Below are positions 1-7,675 of a DNA stretch of 64,000 nt, piece after piece; position 1 is the first letter of the stretch, and the number at the start of each line of letters is the position of its first letter. Origin of the DNA: Euryarchaeota archaeon UBA23 (GTDB lineage: Archaea > Thermoplasmatota > Poseidoniia > Poseidoniales > Thalassarchaeaceae); the NCBI GenBank assembly GCA_002498725.1, contig DAIJ01000010.1, forward strand, positions 1-64,000, in the 5' to 3' direction. The position numbers and the translations under genes were made by a program. The notes beneath the pieces were generated by a model. The model was not told where the DNA came from. It was given only the letters and a program-made list of their open reading frames with translations, and ran no database searches.

Positions 1-8
1 ATATAATA

Positions 9-512
9 TCACTGTTTTTCGTCTTCCCACCAGTTTTCTTCTTCCTCAGTTTCTGGTTCTGAATTTGATGAAATGTGGTCTTGATGTTTATGACAATAAT
101 CTGTCATTCGAAAATTTCCTATGTTACATCCGGGTAATGAACACTTTCTTGACATTAGTGCTTGACGTTCAGAGGGAGAGATAGTTCCAGGGTTTGTTTT
201 AGAATCCGGTATAGTCTCAAAGATTTTTTCTGTTGTTTTGGGCAATTTAGAGATGACGCTAAATGCGTACAAGGTGACGAATAGGATACCTAAACCTAAG
301 CTTGACTGAAAACTCAAAATAAGCAAAAACAAACCGATCAAGTAAACACCCATCTTCCGGTTTCTTTGCTTTATTTTTTCGATTTCTTCCGAGATTTTTG
401 CATACTCTTCTGGATTGTCTTTTGCGTCTTCGAGTTTCCTTTTTTCTTTGCTTTTGTGCATCGATTCTCCCGCAGCATCGGCGGCAATCGCTCCGAGAAT
501 TTCTATTACCAT
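9..512 (-). CDS. small membrane protein with C-terminal Cys/His cluster
   Basis: Not recognised as a named family. The first third is charged and helical (Lys/Glu rich, likely coiled coil). Two adjacent hydrophobic stretches (VYLIGLFLLILSF and GLGILFVTLYAFSV) look like a hairpin of membrane helices. The C-terminus has a compact CxxxxC...C..H..H cluster (CSLPGC, then DYCHKH) that could bind one metal, followed by an acidic tail. I start at the ATG at 512 because a strong AGGAGG ribosome site lies just upstream and because a longer start would overlap the preceding gene. It follows another small membrane protein by 25 bases, so the two are probably co-transcribed. Function unknown; the metal site is inference. 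Confidence 0.6.
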   Translation of the reverse strand: MVIEILGAIAADAAGESMHKSKEKRKLEDAKDNPEEYAKISEEIEKIKQRNRKMGVYLIGLFLLILSFQSSLGLGILFVTLYAFSVISKLPKTTEKIFETIPDSKTNPGTISPSERQALMSRKCSLPGCNIGNFRMTDYCHKHQDHISSNSEPETEEEENWWEDEKQ

Positions 513-537
513 CTTGCTTCCTCCTAAGTATTCGTCG

Positions 538-852
538 TCAAGGTTCTGGCCCCACCAAAACAGCGTATACAATCAAGACAACAAGGAGTAGAAGTACCTT
601 CTTGTGTTGTTCTTGATTGGTTCTCTTTTGTGCATCGGTAACAGCAGAATCACGAGATTCCTCGATTAGGTCCTCTGCCTCGTCTACTGTGAGACCTCTT
701 TCCTTAGCAGAACGGTTTGCATCGTCGGAGGCCATTTTAGCCGCTATTTCCTTTTCATAATCGGCGTAGTTCTTGTGTTCTCGAAAGGTTCCTCGAACTG
801 TAGAACGCACTGCTTCCCTGGCCAAACCCTTGAGAATGGAGTCAAGTGGCAT
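538..852 (-). CDS. small C-terminally anchored membrane protein
   Basis: A 104-residue protein of no recognised family. About 80 residues are charged and predicted helical (Arg/Glu/Asp/Lys rich, ending in a run that includes HKK). A single hydrophobic segment near the C-terminus (VLLLLVVLIVYAVLV) makes it look like a tail-anchored protein with the soluble part in the cytoplasm. It lies 39 bases after the LysE-type exporter and 25 bases before the small Cys/His membrane protein on the same strand, so it may belong to that transcript. Nothing in the sequence points to a specific role. Confidence 0.55.
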   Translation of the reverse strand: MPLDSILKGLAREAVRSTVRGTFREHKNYADYEKEIAAKMASDDANRSAKERGLTVDEAEDLIEESRDSAVTDAQKRTNQEQHKKVLLLLVVLIVYAVLVGPEP

Positions 853-891
853 GACTTCTTGGATACATATGAAGCGAAAAAGATTACTCCG

Positions 892-1494
892 TCATTGGGG
901 CATCGCAATCCAAATAGCCACTGCAAAAAGAGAAACACCTAGTCCAGCATTCAATATCTTGGCCTGTATTGGAGTAGAGAATATTTTTCTTAGTCCAACG
1001 CCAAAGGCCGACCATGTGAGTACAGCTGGAAAGCCAGCAAGTGCATTGATTATAACAAGTATTACCTTACTGTAAAAACCACTTCCAAATAGCGTTGCCC
1101 ATGAAGCCATCATAACTAGAAAGTGAACCCAAGCCTTACCATTTACTATTTGTAATACCATTCCTGTAGTAAAACCTAATTTTTCAGTACTCGCTCTTTC
1201 ACCTTCTTTAATTGGCTCTTGGAATGCTATCTTGAACCCCAAATAAGCAATATACGCTGCACCAACATATGTAAGATAGAGAAACAAGCCTTCATTTTCT
1301 TCAATGAACACCGTTGCTAATCCTACTACTAGGCCTAGTAAGGACCACCCAACAAGCATACCCAGAGTCAAAGGAATTGTTTCTCTAAAACCATGTTGCG
1401 AACCATGAGCGGCGCAAAGCATATTGTTTGGGCCGGGCGAAAAACACATTGGGACAATGAAAACCAAGAAGGCAACTAGCCCCTCATAATCCAC
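892..1494 (-). CDS. LysE/RhtB family amino-acid exporter
   Basis: An inner-membrane exporter of about 200 residues, the usual size for the LysE/RhtB family, which pumps out amino acids such as lysine, homoserine, threonine or cysteine. Six hydrophobic segments can be read. The family hallmark PGPNN is at residues 20-24 in the first helix. The start ATG gives an N-terminus (MDYEGLVAFLVF) typical of the family. The stop of the upstream trans-sulfuration enzyme is only 21 bases away on the same strand, suggesting co-transcription and a link to sulfur amino acids or homoserine. The exported substrate cannot be decided from sequence. Confidence 0.85.
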   Translation of the reverse strand: MDYEGLVAFLVFIVPMCFSPGPNNMLCAAHGSQHGFRETIPLTLGMLVGWSLLGLVVGLATVFIEENEGLFLYLTYVGAAYIAYLGFKIAFQEPIKEGERASTEKLGFTTGMVLQIVNGKAWVHFLVMMASWATLFGSGFYSKVILVIINALAGFPAVLTWSAFGVGLRKIFSTPIQAKILNAGLGVSLFAVAIWIAMPQ

Positions 1495-1515
1495 GACATC
1501 ACATCTCGCTATTTA

Positions 1516-2718
1516 TTAAGCAAGGGTTGCGATATAGGCCTCACTTTGTGAAAGGGCCTTTGAGATATCATTCCAGATATCTTCGACATCTTCTATTCCT
1601 ATACTCATTCTAACATATCCGGGGACAACTCCTGCCTCATGTCTTACTTCCTCTGGAACAAACATATGGCTCGAATTGAATGGGCATTCTACTAAACTCT
1701 CAACACCACCAAGACTAGTAGCCTCAAAAATCATACTTAAAGATCTCATGAAATGTAAAGCCGCCGCATCTCCTCCCTTGACTACAAAACCCAACATCCC
1801 TGTTCCCTTGGGCGCTATTCTTTGAGCTACATGGTAGTCGGGGCTACTCGGTAGACTTGGGTGATTTACTTGTGAAATCATTGAGTGATTATCGAGACGC
1901 TTTGCGATCTCTGCCGCATTCGATGTATGTATTGGCATTCGTGCATGCAATGTTCTCATACCTCTTTCCAAAAGATAGCACATATGAGGGTCAGCAGCGC
2001 CGCCAAAATGTACTTTCTTAGGGAAAATTTCAGCAACTAAATCTTTGCGTCCTACTACGAAACCTGCGATCAAGTCAGAATGACCCCCCAGATACTTCGT
2101 TCCTGAATGAATTACCAAATCAAAACCGTAATCAATTGGATTGCAAGAATAGGGGGTTGCAAAAGTGTTGTCCACGATAGCAATTAGGTTGTGCTTCTTT
2201 GCAATTTTGGCCATAGCTTCAAGATCACAGACTTTTATCACAGGGTTTGTAATTGTTTCAACATAAAGTATCTTAGTGTTGGGTTGGATTGCGGCCTCGT
2301 AAGACGATGGATCACGCATATCTGCCATTGACACATCTATGCCAAAACGCGGCAAATCCTCTGTCATCAATCCATATGTTCCTCCATAGCAATCGGCGCT
2401 TGCGACCATGTGGTCTCCTTTCGAAAGTAAGGCCATAAGTGTAGTTGATATTGCCGCCATACCACTAGCAAAGGTTTCACCGTCTTCTGCACCCTCTAGA
2501 GCAGCTATCTTAGCCGCAACTCCTTCTGAATTTATACTTGATAGCCTTGAATAAAGTGCCGTATGTTGAGCGCCATCGGCCCAACCTTGGTACCGTTCAT
2601 CAGTTAATTGGTAAGTGGCAGTGAGGAACACTGGAGTTACGGCAGCGCCATCGACATTTTGTGTTCCGGACCAGACCGCCCTAGTAGCAAACTCCTTGTC
2701 GGAGTGTTTGTCATTCAT
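1516..2718 (-). CDS. cystathionine gamma-synthase/lyase family PLP enzyme
   Basis: A fold-type I PLP enzyme of the Cys/Met metabolism family (cystathionine gamma-synthase, gamma-lyase, methionine gamma-lyase and O-acetylhomoserine sulfhydrylase share this fold). At 400 residues it is full length. The PLP lysine is K208 in HSGTKYLGGH, the cofactor-binding Asp is D183 in IVDNTFATP, and Y56/R58 in YSRLSSIN match the phosphate-binding residues given by the neighbouring subunit. The start ATG at 2718 fits the usual N-terminus. It is followed at 21 bases by a LysE-type exporter. The reaction (synthase or lyase) cannot be separated by eye; gamma-cleavage or synthesis of sulfur amino acids is likely. 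Confidence 0.88.
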   Translation of the reverse strand: MNDKHSDKEFATRAVWSGTQNVDGAAVTPVFLTATYQLTDERYQGWADGAQHTALYSRLSSINSEGVAAKIAALEGAEDGETFASGMAAISTTLMALLSKGDHMVASADCYGGTYGLMTEDLPRFGIDVSMADMRDPSSYEAAIQPNTKILYVETITNPVIKVCDLEAMAKIAKKHNLIAIVDNTFATPYSCNPIDYGFDLVIHSGTKYLGGHSDLIAGFVVGRKDLVAEIFPKKVHFGGAADPHMCYLLERGMRTLHARMPIHTSNAAEIAKRLDNHSMISQVNHPSLPSSPDYHVAQRIAPKGTGMLGFVVKGGDAAALHFMRSLSMIFEATSLGGVESLVECPFNSSHMFVPEEVRHEAGVVPGYVRMSIGIEDVEDIWNDISKALSQSEAYIATLA

Positions 2719-2801
2719 AGCCCCCCGAAAGGGTCTACGAAATTAACTGAACCCCGAGTTGTTTGTGAAAATTTTGCTAGAAGTGAACAATCTTTGATCA
2801 T

Positions 2802-4502
2802 TCACAAAGAAGGCAATTCTCCCGACCCAGAGATCTCTGCAAGCCATTTCATAGCACCAATATAATCTTCCTTTGCATCTAAATCGTCCTTTAGAAGTAG
2901 AGCTTCTGCAGAATCCCATAGAGCCGTCATGGCTGGAACCCAATCTCCTCCTTTGTCCCTGCTTGCCTCATCAAAGCGCCAAGCATCAGATTCGGTACGG
3001 TTGTGCACAACAAGCCAAGACCAACCCATTGCGGCCTCCAAACCCTTTGCCTTTCTGCACAAAGCAACAGTTGATGCAACACCGTCTTCAGATGCTTTAC
3101 GAATCAGAGATTCGGCAAAAGAAAGCGGTGACGATAAAGCATCTTCTTCCCAAGGCAACCGCTCTAATCTTTTAGCGGCCGAAATAGAACCACTAAGTTC
3201 TCTCAAAAACGCGGCAAATCCCTGCTTTCTCTTAACCTGCTTTTGATAGATTTCCTCGGCGTCATCCCCAGTTAGCCCATACATTGATTTCAGTATTTCA
3301 CGACCATAATCTTCCCACAAAGCAACAAGCACGGGGTGACAAGAAGTATCTTCAAATCTTATGGCATCGTTTTCAGAATTAAGTAAAACTCCATCAGCAC
3401 GCACAAAAAGACCGCCCCGAATCGAATCTAGCACACTTGCTATGGCCTCCTTCTCGTCTTCACTACCTTGAAGATGATCAAGAAAACCTCCTCTATTATC
3501 TATTGAAAACCAGTGATTACCGGCAACAAAACCGTCTTCAATAGATCCAAGGATTGCATTACGACAAGATCTGGCAATTTTATCATCGGGTAATGAAAGA
3601 TTCAACCAAGCGTGTATCACTTCTTCCAATCTTTCATTCCCCACTTCAGACAATTCTCTTTCTGCTGGCCATCCTTTAGGCCGCCACATCCAATCTACTT
3701 TCGAAATAGAAGAAAGTTTGGGAGGCATCATATTGAGGGCTATTGATGGAACAAATGGGTCTTCACTCGTTTTTGCTAGTGAAGAACTCGACAAACCGAT
3801 GACAAAATCATCAATAATAAGTCTCATCCAACCATTATCAGTATTCACGCCATCTTCTACGATTTCTTTTTCTAATCCTCCAGAGTATAGCATCCCGTTT
3901 TCGGATAATGAAATACTAGAATCTTTCAAAACGGCCCTAACCCATTCTTCTGGTGGTTTTGCCTCCTGACCAGTACAAACAAAACCTTCATTCCAAGAGA
4001 AAAACCAATTCCCTGCCTTAGCATGATCGTCCCATACTAATAGTCTCAATCTGGGGTGCGTAAAATTTTGAATCCCAACCATATGAGATTGCTTCCCATT
4101 TCCTCTTCTAATGAAACTTGAAGCCCCATATATTGGACTATTATACACAGAAACGGTTGTCGTATCTTCTTCACCAGCAGCAAGCAGAGATCCAGCAAGC
4201 GACCTACAAACCATATCTCCTCTACGTTTAGTCATACGCTTAGTCAACCAACGTCGATCATGCCGCTTTGAAGATACAGCATCTATCTCTTTGAGAGTCA
4301 ATGCCAGAGGGTCTCTCCTTGGTTTACCCAACTCACAATTTATTTCAGGCAGGAATATTTCAGGATTTTCTAATAACGCCTCAAGATTACGATCTAGGCG
4401 TTGTTGTATTTCTTTCGATGCCTTTTTTATTCCGCGGACTCTAACCTTTCTTCGTTTATTCTTATCACCAGGAAATCGAACTTCAGCAGGTGGTCTGGCC
4501 AT
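2802..4502 (-). CDS. unrecognised 566-residue soluble protein
   Basis: I do not recognise a family. The first 30 residues are very basic (KNKRRKVRVRGIKKASK), as in RNA- or ribosome-binding proteins. The rest is a mixed alpha/beta sequence rich in Trp and acidic residues, with no signal peptide and no membrane helix. It starts 13 bases after the diphthine synthase stop on the same strand, so the two are very likely translated from one mRNA, which hints at a translation-related role. An 83-base gap separates it from the following PLP enzyme. No catalytic motif was found. Confidence 0.7.
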   Translation of the reverse strand: MARPPAEVRFPGDKNKRRKVRVRGIKKASKEIQQRLDRNLEALLENPEIFLPEINCELGKPRRDPLALTLKEIDAVSSKRHDRRWLTKRMTKRRGDMVCRSLAGSLLAAGEEDTTTVSVYNSPIYGASSFIRRGNGKQSHMVGIQNFTHPRLRLLVWDDHAKAGNWFFSWNEGFVCTGQEAKPPEEWVRAVLKDSSISLSENGMLYSGGLEKEIVEDGVNTDNGWMRLIIDDFVIGLSSSSLAKTSEDPFVPSIALNMMPPKLSSISKVDWMWRPKGWPAERELSEVGNERLEEVIHAWLNLSLPDDKIARSCRNAILGSIEDGFVAGNHWFSIDNRGGFLDHLQGSEDEKEAIASVLDSIRGGLFVRADGVLLNSENDAIRFEDTSCHPVLVALWEDYGREILKSMYGLTGDDAEEIYQKQVKRKQGFAAFLRELSGSISAAKRLERLPWEEDALSSPLSFAESLIRKASEDGVASTVALCRKAKGLEAAMGWSWLVVHNRTESDAWRFDEASRDKGGDWVPAMTALWDSAEALLLKDDLDAKEDYIGAMKWLAEISGSGELPSL

Positions 4503-4515
4503 ATTCTCTCTCCAT

Positions 4516-5343
4516 TTAGTGTTTCAAAAGCCTACGACGATAAGCTTCAGATTCCATCCCAGTAAATTCTGCTGGAAGAATTAGGCAATGGATGCGGCCA
4601 CTTTCGATCATAGCCAAATCTTCAAGCCTGCCCGAGACAATCCTCTGTTCAGGAGTGCCCAAATCAGTAAGTAAAATACCCTTCCAATCTGCGACAGCCT
4701 CATCCATACTCTTCGGAATACTACTTTCTTGTTCAATCAATCGTTCATCCATTGCCTTTAGCAACCCAATAGCCTTTGCTGGCATCATAGGACTGGGGGG
4801 GTCAATACCCATTCCACTAGGGTCCAAGTCGAGCAGAACAAGAGTGTGCAAATTGTTTGCATAGTTTGCATAAATAAATTCCAATGGAGAAGTTGGTAGA
4901 TAATTTCCGTAATCAAAAGGAATAGTCACCTGTCTCCCAAAGCGATAAGACTGTAGCCCGGAAAGAGAAATGGCCAGAGAAATTGCAGACAATCCTGGAA
5001 TAATGGTAAAACTAATGCCCTCGTCATAGCAATGCCCTTCCAGATCTATATGTGTGGTTGCTTGCATCGGATCTCCTACAACCAAAATAGCAACCGAACT
5101 TTCTTTAGCCAACTCAAGGATATTTTGCGGGCTCTCAATTTGAGGTCTCATAACACGCTTCCAAGGCCCAATAACAGATTCAAGCAAAATCTCCTGATCA
5201 ATCGGTAGAGTTGCTGTGTAGCCTTCTAGAAAGCGGTATTCGCATGCTCTTGCATGCTCAATCCCGTCTGCAGTCATCAGCCCAATATCTCCTGGTCCAA
5301 GGCCAATTAGCCATAGCCCCGCGGGGAGTCCGCCATCCGTCAT
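4516..5343 (-). CDS. dph5: diphthine synthase (Dph5 family)
   Basis: A SAM-dependent methyltransferase of the tetrapyrrole-methylase fold that methylates the modified histidine of elongation factor 2 during diphthamide synthesis. Seen: N-terminal GLGPGD at residues 14-19, the SAM-site GDPMQATTH, the segment SLSGLQSYRFGRQ and HTLVLLDLDP, all matching Dph5 order. The product is about 275 residues, the normal length. I use the ATG at 5343 because Dph5 proteins begin only a few residues before the first GLG motif; a longer frame runs back to 5502 but would overlap the divergent gene. It heads a minus-strand unit with the 566-residue protein and lies back-to-back with Trm5. Confidence 0.85.
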   Translation of the reverse strand: MTDGGLPAGLWLIGLGPGDIGLMTADGIEHARACEYRFLEGYTATLPIDQEILLESVIGPWKRVMRPQIESPQNILELAKESSVAILVVGDPMQATTHIDLEGHCYDEGISFTIIPGLSAISLAISLSGLQSYRFGRQVTIPFDYGNYLPTSPLEFIYANYANNLHTLVLLDLDPSGMGIDPPSPMMPAKAIGLLKAMDERLIEQESSIPKSMDEAVADWKGILLTDLGTPEQRIVSGRLEDLAMIESGRIHCLILPAEFTGMESEAYRRRLLKH

Positions 5344-5377
5344 GGTGAAGCGAGGGAGACGTCTGCCCTCCATCAAT

Positions 5378-6565
5378 ATGATGCGCCACCTAGTAGTACC
5401 CAACCATGAGGTCGAGGCCGTTTTAGGGCATATTAGAGCTCGTGAGTGGGGTGCTTTTTCGTTCAGAGTATTCTCAAGTAAGGATGGTAAATCTCGCCTC
5501 ATACCACTTAATCCGAATTCCCCAACAGTTCTCCCGGGAGAATTGTCAAAGTACCCTATCGAATTTCATAAAGGCGTACTCGATGAAAGAATAGAAACAA
5601 ATTGGCTTTCACTTTTACTTCAAGAAATAGATCAGGACGTAATTGACAGTAAAAGCGAGGCTTGGCCCTCTAACCACGAATTTATTGGAGACATGATCAT
5701 AGTAAAAATAGACAAATCAGTTGAAGAATACACAGATTCAATTGCCAGAGCAAAATTAGGAGTACATCCTCATGTTAGGTTAATTTTAGCTGATGACGGA
5801 GTTCAAGGAGAATTTCGCATTCGTAACCTCCGTCCAATTGGTGCTAGGCTTTCGGGACGAATACTAACAGGCCCATCTCTGGATTTGGCCCCACCAGAAA
5901 TCCTGTCGACCAAGGTTTCACTAAAAGAAAGTGGGAGAGTGATACGTTGTGATCCAACTCGTGCATACTTTTCCACTAAACTTCAAACCGAACGCTTGGA
6001 AACTCTGTCATTAGCTAAAGAATTACGAAATAGATTGGATAGACCAATTCGTGTAGCAGATCCATTCTGTGGAGTCGGACCTGCGCTGGCTCCATTACTG
6101 AATGAAGCCGATTTGGTGAATGATTTATTAGCTACAGACCTCAACCCTGATGCCGTCGAGTTGTTATTTGAAAATCTCTCAAAGTGGGATAGGAGACCAT
6201 ATCCAAAAAATAGCATCTCAGTTGAGAGGTTGCATAACAATCGTATCGTAGGGTTGGCCGACGCAACAAAATTGGAGAACTATTCAGAAATAAGGAGTAA
6301 TTGGGACCTCTTAATCATCAACCTTCCACATAGGACTATAGAATATCTACCCTATCTAATACCTCTTTTGGATAGAACTGGCCCAACAATGATCCGTGGC
6401 AGAGTTATAGTTGAAGAATCAGAAATTTTCAATACAAATGAAAAAATCAACAAACTTCTCCCACCTTTACTATCAGGAAAACCAAAACCATCTCTCATGA
6501 TCAAGCGAGATTACAGCCCTTCACTTCGTCTATGTTCATTCCAAGCATGGATTGCTCCAGAGTGA
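5378..6565 (+). CDS. trm5: tRNA (guanine37-N1)-methyltransferase, Trm5 family
   Basis: Trm5 methylates N1 of G37 next to the anticodon using SAM, keeping the reading frame. Seen: an N-terminal D1-like domain beginning MMRHLVVPNHE; the HEFIGDMIIVKI strand; YFSTKLQTER before the methyltransferase fold; the SAM motif DPFCGVGP near residues 228-235; a motif II acidic residue in ATDLNPDAV; and NLPH as the catalytic motif IV. About 395 residues, slightly longer than archaeal Trm5b. The frame stays open to an ATG at 5342 that overlaps the dph5 start codon on the other strand (shared CATG); the D1 domain argues for 5378. Either way the promoter must lie inside dph5. Confidence 0.85.
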   Translation: MMRHLVVPNHEVEAVLGHIRAREWGAFSFRVFSSKDGKSRLIPLNPNSPTVLPGELSKYPIEFHKGVLDERIETNWLSLLLQEIDQDVIDSKSEAWPSNHEFIGDMIIVKIDKSVEEYTDSIARAKLGVHPHVRLILADDGVQGEFRIRNLRPIGARLSGRILTGPSLDLAPPEILSTKVSLKESGRVIRCDPTRAYFSTKLQTERLETLSLAKELRNRLDRPIRVADPFCGVGPALAPLLNEADLVNDLLATDLNPDAVELLFENLSKWDRRPYPKNSISVERLHNNRIVGLADATKLENYSEIRSNWDLLIINLPHRTIEYLPYLIPLLDRTGPTMIRGRVIVEESEIFNTNEKINKLLPPLLSGKPKPSLMIKRDYSPSLRLCSFQAWIAPE

Positions 6566-6570
6566 AATAG

Positions 6571-6646
6571 TGGCGCCCCGACCGGGATTTGAACCCGGGT
6601 CGCAGCCTCGACAGGGCTGCATGATAGGCCACTACACCATCGGGGC
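6571..6646 (-). tRNA. tRNA-Asp (GUC)
   Basis: Reading the minus strand gives a full cloverleaf: acceptor GCCCCGA paired with TCGGGGC, discriminator G as expected for aspartate, CCA encoded in the DNA, T-loop TTCAAAT, and anticodon stem CAGCC/GGCTG around loop CTGTCGA with anticodon GTC. No intron. It lies between convergent and co-directional genes, 5 bases after the trm5 stop. Confidence 0.96.
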
Positions 6647-6726
6647 AGGGATTGGCACGACAGCGGTTCTCTTTTTCAACCTTTGAGAAGGGTATTGTTC
6701 ATCATCCTCCTATCCCTGGTCGAGTT

Positions 6727-7320
6727 ATGGAGGACACCAGACTCGTAATTGACGTCATAGATAATGGCGGCCAATGGACACATCGAGAATGGAGAATGTT
6801 ACGATATCTGGGCGTAGATACTCAGATTCTAAATAACGATACACCATTAAAGAAACTTCGAGATTTAGATGGCCTAATACTTTCAGGAGGGGCTGCAAGG
6901 GTTGGTTTAACAGGCGAATTAGGAAATTGCGCAGAATATCTCAGCCTCGAAATTCCGATACTTGGTATATGTGCAGGACACCAATTCATGGCAGGTTATT
7001 ATGGTGGAGAAGCACGTGAAGCACCAGCTCCGGAGTTTGGTGCGGCTACAATAGAATTGGTAAATGGAGGCGGTGCAATTTTTGAAGGCACTCCTTCAAT
7101 ACAAACGGTTTGGGAAAGTCATAACGATGAAGTTAAAGTTTTACCAAATGATTTCATAATAACTGCGAGAAGCGAATCATGTGAGATTCAGGCAATGGAG
7201 AACCTAGCAGGGGACCGTTTTGGCCTTCAATTCCACCCCGAAGTAAATGATTCTGAATATGGCGGAAATATGTTTGAAAACTTTGTTAAAATCTGCAAAA
7301 AGGCCAGAGATCGTATTTGA
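6727..7320 (+). CDS. guaAA: GMP synthase, glutamine amidotransferase subunit
   Basis: The class-I glutamine amidotransferase that supplies ammonia to convert XMP to GMP; in most archaea it is a separate subunit from the ATP pyrophosphatase part. Seen: N-terminal VIDVIDNGGQWTHREWR, the nucleophile Cys82 in GICAGHQ, and the catalytic His170 and Glu172 in FHPEV. About 197 residues, the normal length. The frame stays open upstream to a TTG at 6652, just after tRNA-Asp, but the first 25 residues do not match the family, so the ATG at 6727 is preferred. The synthetase subunit is not in this window. Confidence 0.92.
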   Translation: MEDTRLVIDVIDNGGQWTHREWRMLRYLGVDTQILNNDTPLKKLRDLDGLILSGGAARVGLTGELGNCAEYLSLEIPILGICAGHQFMAGYYGGEAREAPAPEFGAATIELVNGGGAIFEGTPSIQTVWESHNDEVKVLPNDFIITARSESCEIQAMENLAGDRFGLQFHPEVNDSEYGGNMFENFVKICKKARDRI

Positions 7321-7364
7321 AAACAATGAGCAGATTGAAGAAGGCCGGCTAGGTCGGCGGCCCG

Positions 7365-7634
7365 ATGGCGAACAGACTCACGCTCTACAAGTGCCGTTCT
7401 TGCAACCGTACAGACCGTAAGCCGTATGCGGCAGAAGGCGATGTTTCTTGTAATCATTGCAGTTCTCCAATGGAGGCTTTGGAGACACGATACAAGTGTC
7501 TACGATGTGGGCACATAGAATGGATAGAAGTAGGAGCAGTCGGAAAGTCCTGCCATAAATGTGGATATCGCATTTTTGTAAAACCCAGAAAAGAGGGTTC
7601 TGAATCTGGATACAAGATACTCAAAGCGGAGTAA
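7365..7634 (+). CDS. rpoP: RNA polymerase subunit P (Rpb12-like) with an extra N-terminal zinc ribbon
   Basis: The second half is RpoP, the small zinc-ribbon subunit of archaeal RNA polymerase: YKCLRCG at 43-49, then CHKCGYRI at 63-70 and a basic KPRK tail, with zinc cysteines C45/C48/C63/C66. Archaeal RpoP is usually 45-60 residues; this one has 89 because an extra four-cysteine module precedes it (C10/C13/C29/C32, CRSC and CNHC). An internal ATG at 7470 could give a standard-length protein, but the upstream frame has well-spaced cysteine pairs that look selected. It lies between guaAA and a clamp-loader gene. The RpoP call is sound; a function for the N-terminal ribbon is inference. Confidence 0.8.
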   Translation: MANRLTLYKCRSCNRTDRKPYAAEGDVSCNHCSSPMEALETRYKCLRCGHIEWIEVGAVGKSCHKCGYRIFVKPRKEGSESGYKILKAE

Positions 7635-7675
7635 TTTTCCGCGGACTTCAAGACCCTTCACTAATCCGCATTACT

